Of a stretch of DNA of 64,000 nucleotides, positions 21,847 to 31,759 are shown in pieces. Below the pieces are notes generated by a model. The model saw only the letters and a program-made list of their open reading frames with translations, made no database searches and was not told where the DNA came from. Source of the stretch: Stenocarpella maydis. Taxonomy: Eukaryota > Ascomycota > Sordariomycetes > Diaporthales > Diaporthaceae. The stretch spans positions 248,001-312,000 of the forward strand of contig NQMI01000025.1 of assembly GCA_002270565.1 (NCBI GenBank), in the 5' to 3' direction. The position numbers and the translations under genes were made by a program. Numbering within the stretch: the stretch's first letter is position 1; every line of letters begins with the position of its first letter.

Positions 21847-23408
21847 CTTCACTGCTATTACTTGGCAAATGACGCCATTTGATGGCCCCGACCTTTGCAC
21901 ATTCACAGCCGAAGGGGCGCATCCGGCCGCAGCATTTACGAAACGGGTGACGAATTTCCTTGTGGACTACTGGGCTTTTATTCTGGCATTCTCACAGAGG
22001 GAGGGCATGGGAACATCTCGTATGGACTTGTACGATAGGTGGTTTACAGCAGAGGATGGACGAGCCTCACTCGGGAGCTCATGTGAGGGATGCTCAACTC
22101 GGCGCACGCCTGCACGGCAGCTGAGGCACAGATTGAGCTCGGACACGGGCGTGGTTTTACACACATTTTCATGAAGCCGGCGTTTGCAACGATGGGTGCA
22201 TCAGGGAAGGCTGCCCGTCAGCCCAGACGACTTTGCAATTGGCTTCTCGAGCCCCACCGAGCAGTCTGGCGAGATACGAAGGGAAGAAAGCATGGTTATG
22301 TTTGGCGGTCATAGCAATCTGCGGCCGACCGTTTACAAGTTTCGATTCTACGAGGACAGATATCCTTGCAAAGGAGGTGGGCGCCGAGGCGGCCGGGCGG
22401 CCCAAAGCAGATGGAACGAATGCAACCATAAAGAAAAAGAAAAAAGGCGAGAAGGCGATCATCGTTGTCCTTTTTTTATTTTATTTAATTTGCTTGCCTG
22501 CTCAGCGCGGCACCTAGGACCTCCCAGCCTCCTTGAGCCTTAGATCATTGACGATGGGAGTCGATGTGGGTGGGGGAGAAGAAGCAAGGACACATCGGAT
22601 ACGCAAATTACGTAGACATAATAATGACGATCCAACGTACATAGCGTGTGCAGTATCCTTGAATCAGGTACGGAAATAGAAGCCCGTGTCCACACAGTGA
22701 ATTGGAGCAAGAGCCAGCTCGAGGTCCATGGGTTGGCCGTCGCTTGGTGGCGCTAGCTGTCGCTCATCTCGGGCAATCTCTGTGTGATGGGGCAGAGCCG
22801 TGGTGGAACGTGGGGGATAAAACCGCCCCGCGGCCCCAGTCAGGCCAGCCAGGCTGCTCTGCTAACAGTGCCTCGGCCGAAGTGTGGGACCCCTGCGACG
22901 CCCTCCTGGCGCAGCTCAATTAGCGTACTACATATGTACCTAGGTAGTGTAGTGTAGTGTACTCCGTAAGGGGAGCTCGCTCGGGGGTGGGGCTTCTCCC
23001 TGCAACTTGAACCGCGCCCAGCTCTGATGGGTGGACCCGACCTCCTCCCCAATTCCATCACGAGCTTCAAATCCAAGACCGAAAACGCCATCCGACCAGC
23101 GCCGCCTTCCAACCGAGATATCGCATCAAGCTCGCGCCATCTCACATCGGGCACCGCGCCGCATTCCTGCACGAGCCTTTCCTCTGCGCCGGGCTGTGTG
23201 TGTGTGTATGAGCCTCGACATTGCGATATTGGGGCAAGCAAGCAGCAAGCAGCAAGCAAGCAAGCAGAGCAAAGTAAAGCAGCGTAAAGTAAAGCAGCGT
23301 ATCGTGTTGCCTTCACCCCCCTTTCTCCCCCAGCACCAACCAAGTGTTTTCGTTTGACGACTTGTTCTGCTGCTGCCGCTGCCGCTGCCGCCCCCCGCCG
23401 CCGAACCG
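21847..23408. other. Intergenic 1.6 kb upstream of PEX4
   Basis: It holds the 3' region of the disordered-protein gene and the PEX4 promoter. I see a short GTAGT repeat near 22940-22962 and AAGCAGC repeats near 23235-23295, but no supported gene. Confidence 0.5.
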
Positions 23409-24093
23409 ATGTCCACCGCCGCGTCGGGCTCGTCCTCGCGCTCGGCCGCGCGGCGCCTCATCAAGGAGCTGGAGGGCTGGCGCGCAGAGGCGCACCAGGA
23501 AAAGGGCATCGAGCGGCTCGGCCCCGTGGGCGAGGACGACCTGCTGGTGTGGGAGGCCGTGTTCAATGGGCGGGGTATCGGCGGGGGTTATGAAGGTAAA
23601 TATTTTCTTGTATTTTATTTTTAGTTTTATGGATATTGATACAGTAGTCGACCAACCCAACACGGGGGGGACACCATGATCCACCTACTCACCCCATACC
23701 CCCTCAAATGTCCTGCCGTTGCCCAGAGGGAGAGGAGAGGCAAGACTAACCCCGCACAAAACAGAAGGCCGCTGGCTCCTCTCGATCCGCCTCCCGCAAA
23801 ACTACCCGCTGTCGCCGCCCAAGGTGCGCTTCGTAACGCCCATCGTGCACCCAAACATCTCGCTCGAGACGGGCGAGATCTGCCTGGACCTGCTGGCCGA
23901 TGCCTGGACGCCCGCCTACGGGGTGCTCGAGACGGTCCGCGCCGTCCGCGATGGACTCCTGCCCCACCCGGAGGTCGACTCCCCGCTCAACGTCGACTGC
24001 GCCGCCCTGATCCGCGACGGCGACGCGGTGGGGGCCCGGAGGCTGGTGGAGCTGTGGTGCTCGTCCGGGGAGGGGAGGTACGATGGTCCGTAG
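23409..24093 (+). CDS. PEX4: Peroxisomal ubiquitin-conjugating enzyme Pex4
   Basis: This E2 enzyme monoubiquitinates the import receptor Pex5 at the peroxisomal membrane, allowing its recycling with Pex22. Exons 23409-23595 and 23765-24093 join in frame (intron 23596-23764 with GTAAAT, a GACTAAC branch site and ACAG), giving 171 aa. The UBC fold is evident: N-terminal helix SAARRLIKELEGW, GIERLGP, the Pex4-type WEAVFNGRGIGGGY, PQNYPLSPP, the HPN motif (residues 91-93) and the catalytic Cys at residue 102 in GEICLDLL. It ends with VGARRLVELWC, seen in Pex4 orthologues. No membrane segment is present, as expected for a soluble E2 tethered by Pex22. Confidence 0.92.
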
Positions 24094-24922
24094 GTGGGGG
24101 GCAGTCTTCCCACGGGTCCTTTAGGTGTTGTGGGGTATGCGTGTTTTATGGTTGATTTGAGTCTGGGGCGCCCATGGCTCACGGCCATGACGACGCGGTG
24201 CCTAGGTTTATTCAGCTGGGAACTTGAAACAAGGAACGCCTGGGTAGTACGGAGTTTTGGAGTCTGAGCCTTCTTGTGAGAGCACACGTATCAGCTCATA
24301 TTACTCCCATGCAGAGAGTCACCGTGTCTCCAGTCTCAACACGGGAGGTGTGCCATTGCATTGTGAGCGGGGATTTGATTACCTGGAATATGAAGGTGTT
24401 GTGGTTGCATTACGCTTCTTTGTATATTCATTGGCACTGGATGCGTCGACGTGAGGGAACCGAATGTCGGCTCCCCGCAGTCGCATCTTCGATTGCGCTA
24501 CGATCAAGCCGGCTCCCGCAGACACCTGTCGCCTTTGCAGTCGATCGGAACCCGTACATGCGGACGTCCGTGTTCAGACGACCTTCCCTCCTGCTATGAC
24601 CTCATACATAGCCAGCCAGATTCCGTGGTTACTCCCTGCCGCACTTCCGTTCGTTGCGTATAGTTGCGTGTCACTCGTTGTCTACCAGATGCTGGATAAG
24701 GAATACAATTGGATGCCCAAAGACGGCAACCACCGCCTAGTGTTCCACCTCCTTCGCCACGATGCTGACATCATGGCGCAAGGCCTGGGGATGCGGCACT
24801 TTCACGCGTGAGACCCAAAGGTCTACAGTATGACAATCCGACAGTGACTGGGGCGTGTGCGGTACTTGTTTTGATGGTTATAATGATAATGGTTTTGGAG
24901 TGGACCAGAACGTGGTATCACA
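24094..24922. other. Intergenic between convergent PEX4 and ANP1
   Basis: A plus-strand frame at 24596-24811 (71 codons, MTSYIASQIPWLLPAALPF) could encode a small one-pass membrane peptide, but nothing independent supports it. The rest shows no recognisable feature. Confidence 0.45.
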
Positions 24923-26134
24923 TCACTCATTGTAGTGGTAAACCTGTCAGGCACATCGAGATTAGCTGGTATGTCGCCCATGGTTAGAAAGCTGACTGCC
25001 CACCTTGTAGTTGGGTAGACCGATGGCCTGCCAGCCCAGCCGCGCTGCCATCTTGGCGAACCCCTCCGTCTCGATGAGGTGGTAGAATGGAAAGGGAGGA
25101 AACATGGCCCCATCGCGATGCACGTCTGCCTTGACCAAGACTGCCGTGCCTCCGACACCATCCAGCTCAACCTCAAGGTGCCGATCTTCCCGTTCGTCGT
25201 ACATGTAGGCCATGAGCGCTCGGAAGGTGGGAATCTCTCTATAGCCTTCCAGCAGAATCTCATCTTTGCCCATCTTACTCGCCAGTTCCTGGGCCGTAGG
25301 GCTGTCCTTCCAATTGTTGAAGTCGTATGGGCGCTCAGCCATCTCCTTGGCGTTGTCGTCATAATACCTCTGGAAGCAGTTCGGGACAATGATGGGCTTG
25401 TTGTGGGCAGCTAGGTCCTGGATCATATCGGGCGGGGATTCGATGATATCAGCGTCGAGCCAAAGAACCCAGGACACCGAGGGTCCCAAGGTTGTGAAGA
25501 GAAGGGAGTTGCGTGCCTTGGCCATGGAAGCGCGGCGCGCTTTCTGGTTCTGCATCTTGTGTCTTTCACCCTCGTCCTGCGAGGCTAGCGGCGGGTCAAA
25601 GTCCTGCCTGAGGATGATGATGCTCTTGAAGCGGTCCTTCTCCAGGCCAGACTTCTGCGTCTTGGCTATCTGCGCCTGCAGTAGTGATGTGGCCTCGTTT
25701 CCTTCTTTATTTTTGGGAAGTATGAAACCCAACGTGATGAGTTGGTGCGGGTAGGTCAACCTTAGCAGGTTGTCCCAGTACTCCTGGTAGAAGCGGGCCA
25801 TGGGGGTCAGGATGAGGACGTTCTCGTTGTTCTCGATGGGATTCGCCGAGATTGTGACATTGTTCAGGTTGTAGTGAACAACGGGTGGCGGGGCGGACCT
25901 GCCATTCTTGTCGGCAATGGGCTTCCGGAAAGGTGAGGTCGGCGGGGACAGAGGATGGCTGGCGACGGTGGGCTTCTTGACATTGGCAAGGGAGATGGTG
26001 CTGCCGGAGCCGCCGGCTGAGGAACCTGAGGGGACGATGAGGAAGTATAGGATGAAGATGCACAAGACAGTGCCGATTGCGAGAGTTATGGGGTTCGCCT
26101 TCTTGAGACGAACCGGCCCCATGGCACGCGCCAT
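24923..26134 (-). CDS. ANP1: Mannan polymerase II subunit, Anp1/Mnn9/Van1 family (GT62)
   Basis: A Golgi alpha-mannosyltransferase subunit that extends the alpha-1,6 mannan backbone of N-glycans in complex with Mnn9-type partners. Exon 1 is 26134-25004 and a tiny second exon 24943-24923 adds VYHYNE and the stop; the 60-nt intron has a TCTAAC branch site. The product is 383 aa. It is a type II membrane protein: short cytosolic basic N-terminus, signal anchor at about residues 17-36 (LAIGTVLCIFILYFLIV), Ser/Gly-rich stem, then the GT62 domain with NVLILTPM, the WVLWLDADI metal-binding DxD motif (227-229), VPNCFQRYYDDNA and the conserved ending GLPNYKVYHYNE. Within GT62 the choice of Anp1 over Mnn9 or Van1 is a best guess. 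It is divergent from ALG12. Confidence 0.88.
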
Positions 26135-26724
26135 GAGTGCGACTGTGGTGTCTCACAGGCCAGGTATTCGAACGGGTGGCATAGACCAGGGCCGAGGACA
26201 AGAGCAGAGGCGATGTCTCCCGTATGTGCCAGCTGGCGTGAGGCGGCACCTACTCCATCCACGCTCCTCGAAAGCCCAGTCGAGGACGCAAGCAAGACGG
26301 GTGCGATGTGGTTGTTCGGGTTGGTTCAGACTGAAGTCGAAGTCGGGGAGAGTCGAGCAGAGCCGAGGCGAGTGGGATAGGAGGCGTGGGAGGGCTGCTG
26401 GAGGTGAGGGTGGAGCTGCCAGACACCTGGCGCGTCTCGTGCGATCGTGTCTTGGTTGCCGGCCGTGGCTAGGGTGGGTGCTCAGGTCGGAGTAGGGCCA
26501 AGCGAACGTGATGACACGGCCGTAGTGCTGATGGCTGGACTGCAAGTAAGGAAATACGAAGAGGACAGCGGTCGACTGGTCAACTGTGCCGTGTGTGCTC
26601 GTGGCGGAACAGGCTAGGCTGGCTGTCGATGCGGATGGAAGTGCGTGCCGATCGAGTCGAAGGCGGTTCTAACACCAGAGGTGGACCAGGTCCTCCCTGA
26701 AGCCGAAGCCAGAGCCAAAATTCA

Positions 26725-26802
26725 AAGGTCCAAGTCCAAGGTCAAGGTCAAGGTCAATGTCAAGGTCAAGGTCGAGGGCGAGGGCGAGGGCGAGGGCGAG
26801 GC
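26725..26802. repeat. Hexanucleotide minisatellite (AAGGTC then GAGGGC)
   Basis: Variant AAGGTC units run into about four exact GAGGGC units. It lies inside the ANP1/ALG12 intergenic region. Confidence 0.85.
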
Positions 26803-26926
26803 GGTCCAGGGAGCGAGGACAGAATCCACAGTCTAGTGTAGATTGCCCTGGTAAATACCATGGAGAGCGAGGTGTCAAACAGGGGAGGGCAGGCGGGAAG
26901 CTCGAGCCGACTGACCACAGCAGAGA

Positions 26927-26957
26927 TGCACCTGCACCTGCACCTGCACCTGCACCT
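26927..26957. repeat. TGCACC hexanucleotide repeat
   Basis: Five exact tandem TGCACC units, about 200 bp upstream of the ALG12 start codon. Confidence 0.9.
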
Positions 26958-27155
26958 AATAAACCAGGTGTCCACCGGCCTGGGCTCCACAGACCAGACC
27001 CTGGAGAGGCAGACCCTGAACCTTATTAGATGCAATGTGAGTTGAGAGTCTGATACCGAGTACTGCACAAGGTGTCGAGGGCCTCTGCTTCATTCACCAC
27101 ACGAACGAACGTCCAGACTTCCATCTGGTTCTGGAAGTCTTGCAAGAGACTAGAC

Positions 27156-29031
27156 ATGGCGCTCTCACGTAGGTGCACTTCTGGGGGAAAACGATACAAA
27201 TGCTGACTATACGCCTGCAGGCCATCTTGACTACGCCGTCTTCTCACTGGGCCTCATCCCCCTGGTGGTGGTCATCCACCTCTGCGTGGCACCATACACC
27301 AAGGTCGAGGAATCCTTCAACATTCAGGCGACACACGATGTCCTGGTCTATGGCACCCCCCTCTCCAGCATCTACCAGAAGCTCTCCACCAGTTACGACC
27401 ACTTTGCCTTCCCCGGAGCCGTGCCGAGGTCCTTCATCGGCCCCGTGCTGCTTGCAGGCGTCGCCAGGCCATTTACCGCAGTCTTTGGACACGGCCACAG
27501 CCAGTTCATCGTCCGTGCCCTTCTCGGCTGGTTCAATGCCTCCTCCCTCCTGTTCTTCCAGAAACAGCTCCGCAATGCCTGTGGTACCGCCGTGGCTAGG
27601 TGGTACGTCGTGCTGCAGGCCAGCCAGTTCCATGTCATGTTCTATGCCTCTAGGACCCTGCCCAATATGTTTGCATTCGGGCTGAGTAAGTCTTTGGAAC
27701 CTACCGCTATCCCTCATACTGACTGTTGCTAATCAATTCTTACAGCCACTTTTGCCTTTGGGCTCCTACTCCCCCATAAGAATCCCGCCAAGGCCAACCC
27801 CAGGATCCGCATGGCACTGGCCCTGTTCGTCTTCTCCGCCGTGGTCTTCCGCTCAGAGATTGCACTTCTCCTCGCAACAAACGCTCTCTGGCTGCTCATA
27901 GTCCCCCTGACTTCCCTCCAGAGGCTCATTCCTCCGTTCCTGGTGTCCTTTGCCGCCGCCTTGGCCATTTCTGTACCTGTCGACTCGTACTTCTGGCAGA
28001 AGCCAATCTGGCCCGAGCTGTGGGGTTTCTATTACAATGTCGTCCAGGGGTCCTCATCCAATTGGGGCACCTCCCCATGGCACTGGTACTTCACGTCGGC
28101 CCTACCAAAGCTGATCTCCCCTCCTCTGGGGCTCTTCTTCGTCTGGTGCTCCCTCTCCTCTCCGGCATATGGACGTATAGCCCAGCGCCTGATCATCCCG
28201 AACCTTCTGTTTGTGGCTATATATTCCCTCCAGCCCCACAAGGAGGCCCGCTTCATCTTCTACGTCGTGCCTCCCTTGACCGCTGCCGCCGCCCTCGGGG
28301 TCTCGACTCTGGTGAACCAAATCCCCGCCAGGATGGCTGCTGATGAGACCGGCCGGCGCGCAATCAGAAACATTATTTTCATCATGGTCTCTTGCTCCAT
28401 CCTTGCCACCTTCCTCAGCAGTGCTGTGATGCTCATGGCCTCGAGCTTGAACTACCCCGGCGGAGAAGCCCTCACTGCTCTGCACGGCATGATCGAGCGC
28501 GACCAGAGTGCAGTTTCCACCTCTGTGGTGACGGTCCACGCGGACGTGTTAAGCTGCATGACAGGAGTGACTCTGTTCGGGGTTGCTGAGGGCAATGGCC
28601 TCCCTCAACACCACCGGCTGGCCATGGACCCCGACGTCGTCGCCAGGGGCCAAGACAGCAGACCATCAGTGTCCCTGGTGCTGGACAAGACGGAAGACGA
28701 AAGTACTCTATCAGACCCAAACTTCTGGGCCAAGTTTGACTACCTCTTGATGGAGGACGATAAGGCTGTCAAGGGCGGCAAGTGGGATACTGTGGCTGTT
28801 GTCGAGGGCTTCTCTGGGCCCGAGATATTACGCCCCGGGGTCGCGCACGTGGATGAGGAACCAAGGGGCGTCAAGAGGGTCGGCATGGCGGCTCGTGTTG
28901 ATTCCTTGCGGCGCAGGGTTACCGAGCTCACAGGAGGATGGTGGGTCGGCCCCAAGACAATGCCCAAGATCCGGATCTTGAAGCGTGTCAAAGACACGTC
29001 TGATAAAGTCACCAAGGAAGCCATGTCATAG
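27156..29031 (+). CDS. ALG12: Dol-P-Man:Man7GlcNAc2-PP-Dol alpha-1,6-mannosyltransferase
   Basis: A GT22 enzyme of the ER membrane that adds the eighth mannose to the lipid-linked oligosaccharide using dolichyl-phosphate mannose. Exons 27156-27168, 27221-27685 and 27746-29031 give 587 aa; the first exon has only 13 nt (MALS plus one base). The protein is multi-pass. The first luminal loop carries APYTKVEESFNIQATHDVLVYG and YDHFAFPGAVPRSFIGP, diagnostic for Alg12 within GT22. Later blocks include WGTSPWHWYFTSALPK and LQPHKEARFIFYVVPPL (the HKExRF motif of the family). Start and splice sites restore the conserved N-terminus SRHLDYAVFSLGL. It shares its promoter region with ANP1, another N-glycan mannosyltransferase. 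Confidence 0.93.
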
Positions 29032-29251
29032 GCTAGAGAGATAGATATGCTGTCTCGTGTAAATCCATCAACATAGCCCATGAGTAGTATGCTCCCAGAC
29101 GATGGGCTTCGATGGTCATACTACACTGATACCTATATTTTTCAAGTAGATTACGAAAGCAATACTAGATACTTAGATGGCATCATTGAGAGAAGAACAG
29201 ATTGAAGTCGGCACTACCATCCAGAAAATAGGCAGCGGCCGGTAAGCAGCA

Positions 29252-31317
29252 TCAAGGATGCCTGATGGAAACATTATCGAACCGCGCGGACCCGGTCTTC
29301 ACCCACAGGCCGTTCTGCCCCGAGCCCTCTGCGACATTCGAGACCTTCACGGTCGGATCCGCCGCGCCGTCCACAAACGCCGAGAGCTCCTTTCCCTGAA
29401 GCTCGACCCGGAGGTGGTGGTATCTGCCGACCTCCACGCCCGAGGCCCTAGCGAGCACGTCCATCTTGCCCCCGCGGTCCCCCATCTGGCGGCCGAGCAG
29501 GACCTCGCCAGTGCCGCCGCTCAACCAGACGGCATAGCCGCTGAACGCCTGGGGAAACCCCTCGGGGTCCCCCGACGGCGCCACGCGGAACGCGACCCCG
29601 GCCTCGCTGCCGTCGTCTCCGAGCACAACGTCGGCCTCGTACACCAGGTCCGCGAAGCGCGTGTCCATGAGCGCGAGGGCCTGCTGGGGCCCGCCGGCGC
29701 CGTCCACGACGGCGCCGAGGAGCGCCGACCCCGTTTCGGCGTGGCTGTCGAGGGACCACTGGCCGCTGCACCTCTGCCATAGCACCGTCGAGAGGTGCTC
29801 GTCGTCAAAGTCGTCCTTGACGAGCATCTCAACCTGCTTGATGGCGCCGTCCGCATCGAAGTACATCCTGTCCATGGCCACCACGCGATTGTCGGCCTCG
29901 TCGGCCTCGCGCAGCGGCCGGCGGTGGTACACAATGTACCACTGCAGAATTGAGAGTCAGCTTTCAAAGAACCATGGAAGGAGTTTCATTTCAAACACAG
30001 CGTGGATCGGGCCACTGTGTGGCCATAGCATTTGAGAAAGAGACTCCGGCAGGAAATTTCTTATTCCAAAGCGGGCTAAAAATAACTCCAGAAGCTGCTT
30101 ACGATGTCTGTACCCGGGATGTTGAGCACGCTGTGGTGGCCCGTCGCCACCGCTATGGCCGAATCCTGCTTCAGGATCACGCCCTTTGGTGTGAAGGGCC
30201 CCAGCGGTGAGTCCGACGTCCCGTATGCAACCTGGTACCTGGCCTCGAAGTACATGTGCTCCGACCACATCATGTAGTATATGCCGTTGCGCTTGAAGAC
30301 CTCTGTGCCTTCTTCGAAGCTGCTGGGCCGCGGCGTGATGCTCTTGAAAAACTCGGCGTCTGTCCCTTTTGCGGAGCTGGAGTTGTCGATCGGGCGGAAA
30401 CTGATCATATCGTCGTTCAGCAGGCCGACGTTGCCGTTCGTACCGCCGAAGTACAGGTACATTTTTCCATCGTCATCGGTGAAGACGTCAGGGTCCATGG
30501 GGTTTCTGTTTGGTTTATAAATTGGAAGGTCAATCTCATGTGGTATTCCTCGCAGTAACCAGGGGACGCTTCGGGTTCCAGTAGACATCCATGCTTATGG
30601 CCATGCCAGACGACTTCTGCAAAAGTGTATAGCACAGAACGTCTCAAGTTCTGGGTTGAAGGAAGGCGAAACGAAGTGCTTCCAAGACCTACCCGCCGTG
30701 AACCGCATGATCAAGCAACCGCTTGCCATCAAGGGCATCCCTATACGGCCCCTGAGGCTTGTCTGCGACAGCAACAGCAAGCCCAGCGCCTGGATGTTGC
30801 CGAGATTTCACGTCGTTAAAACTGCTGAAGTAGAGATAATATTTCTCATCAGGCCCCTTGGCTGATGTCGGTGCCCATAGACTATCCTTGATCCATGGAA
30901 TAGAATCAACAGTGAATATTTCGGGATATTTTTTCCTATTGGCTGTCAGCTCATTGCACTGCGGGGATCAAGTCAGAGTAAAGCCCCCCCCCCCCCGGGC
31001 CATTCTTTTCCAGCAGCCAGTTGGGGGAAAAGACAGCAAGGAAAAGGGACAGGGATGGGCTACGCATACCAATGAACCAAGTCAGTCGAGGACCATGCAT
31101 CGAAATGCTTTTGATCCTTAAACTGGACGGACGTGGTTGGGAAGATCCAAAAGACATCGTCATACACACGGATCTCTGGGTCGCCGAACCAACCGTCGAA
31201 CAGTGGATTACCAGACTCGGCGGTGGTCAAGTTGAGATTAGAGAGACGAGGGCGGCCAAGTAGCGCAGCTGCTGCTGCAGCCGCAGCCAGGAGGAAGGCA
31301 AAGGTGAACAGCTTCAT
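29252..31317 (-). CDS. Secreted glycoside hydrolase family 43 with C-terminal beta-sandwich domain
   Basis: A predicted extracellular enzyme of the arabinanase/xylosidase type (GH43) acting on plant hemicellulose or pectin side chains. Exons 31317-31070, 30935-30693, 30505-30103 and 29941-29252 give 527 aa. A signal peptide (MKLFTFAFLLAAAAAAA) is followed by the five-blade propeller: general base Asp at about residue 46 (GWFGDPEIRVYDD), STDLVHW, SLWAP, KYYLYFSSFND, the pKa-modulating Asp in NPMDPDVFTDDDG and the acid Glu near EGTEVFKRNGIYYMMWSE, then ATGHHSVLNIPGTD and WYIVYHRRPL. The C-terminal 190 residues resemble a concanavalin/LamG-type carbohydrate-binding fold. The intron at 30936-31069 contains a 13-base C run, so the sequence there could carry an error. 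Substrate is not predictable. Confidence 0.88.
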
Positions 31318-31759
31318 GGTGCACTGAGGCGATCTGGATTGGACGATTTGGTATTCTTCCAAGTGCCTCCTGCAGGCAGAGAGCGCTTTTTGTATGTTTC
31401 CATCGCTTGAAACCTAATTAGTTTTGCTCATATGTGCATGGCGCTGGTCGATCTAGTGACATCCGTCGGCACGCCTCACACGACGACCTTGTCACCGTAC
31501 AGTAAGTGCATGTCCGAAAAGTGAAGCACGTGTGAGCTTGCGGACACTAGCCCCTGTTAGGGGCCAGTAGTCTGCGCGAAAGACCAGAGAGGTGTGTAAG
31601 GACTTTATCATCTAATCCGGAAGGGCGAACTTGTAAAAACAGGCATGGCAGATGCCGTCGCCGGCTGTATTGGCCAGATGAGCGATGCGGGGTGGGTCGT
31701 TGCAAGTTGAAGCAGGTATTCCTGCTCGTATTGCCTCTTACTGATTGACGTCTCTCGGC
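31318..31759. other. Intergenic 0.4 kb, GH43 promoter
   Basis: It lies between the GH43 start and the hxB stop, both genes on the minus strand. No specific feature was recognised. Confidence 0.5.

Larger units (their letters stand above)
26135..27155. promoter_or_regulatory. Divergent promoter region, ANP1 / ALG12
   Basis: About 1.0 kb separates the start codons of two mannosyltransferase genes transcribed away from each other, so both promoters must lie here. It also contains two minisatellites (listed separately). No single transcription-factor site stood out. Confidence 0.6.

Noticed and set aside
24596..24811. Small membrane-like peptide frame (71 codons)
   Set aside because: Possible, but only the hydrophobic stretch supports it; kept as a note in the intergenic entry.
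30506..30692. Possible extra exon inside the 187-nt GH43 intron
   Set aside because: Direct splicing gives HGGNPMDPDVF, the expected conserved join, so no extra exon is needed.
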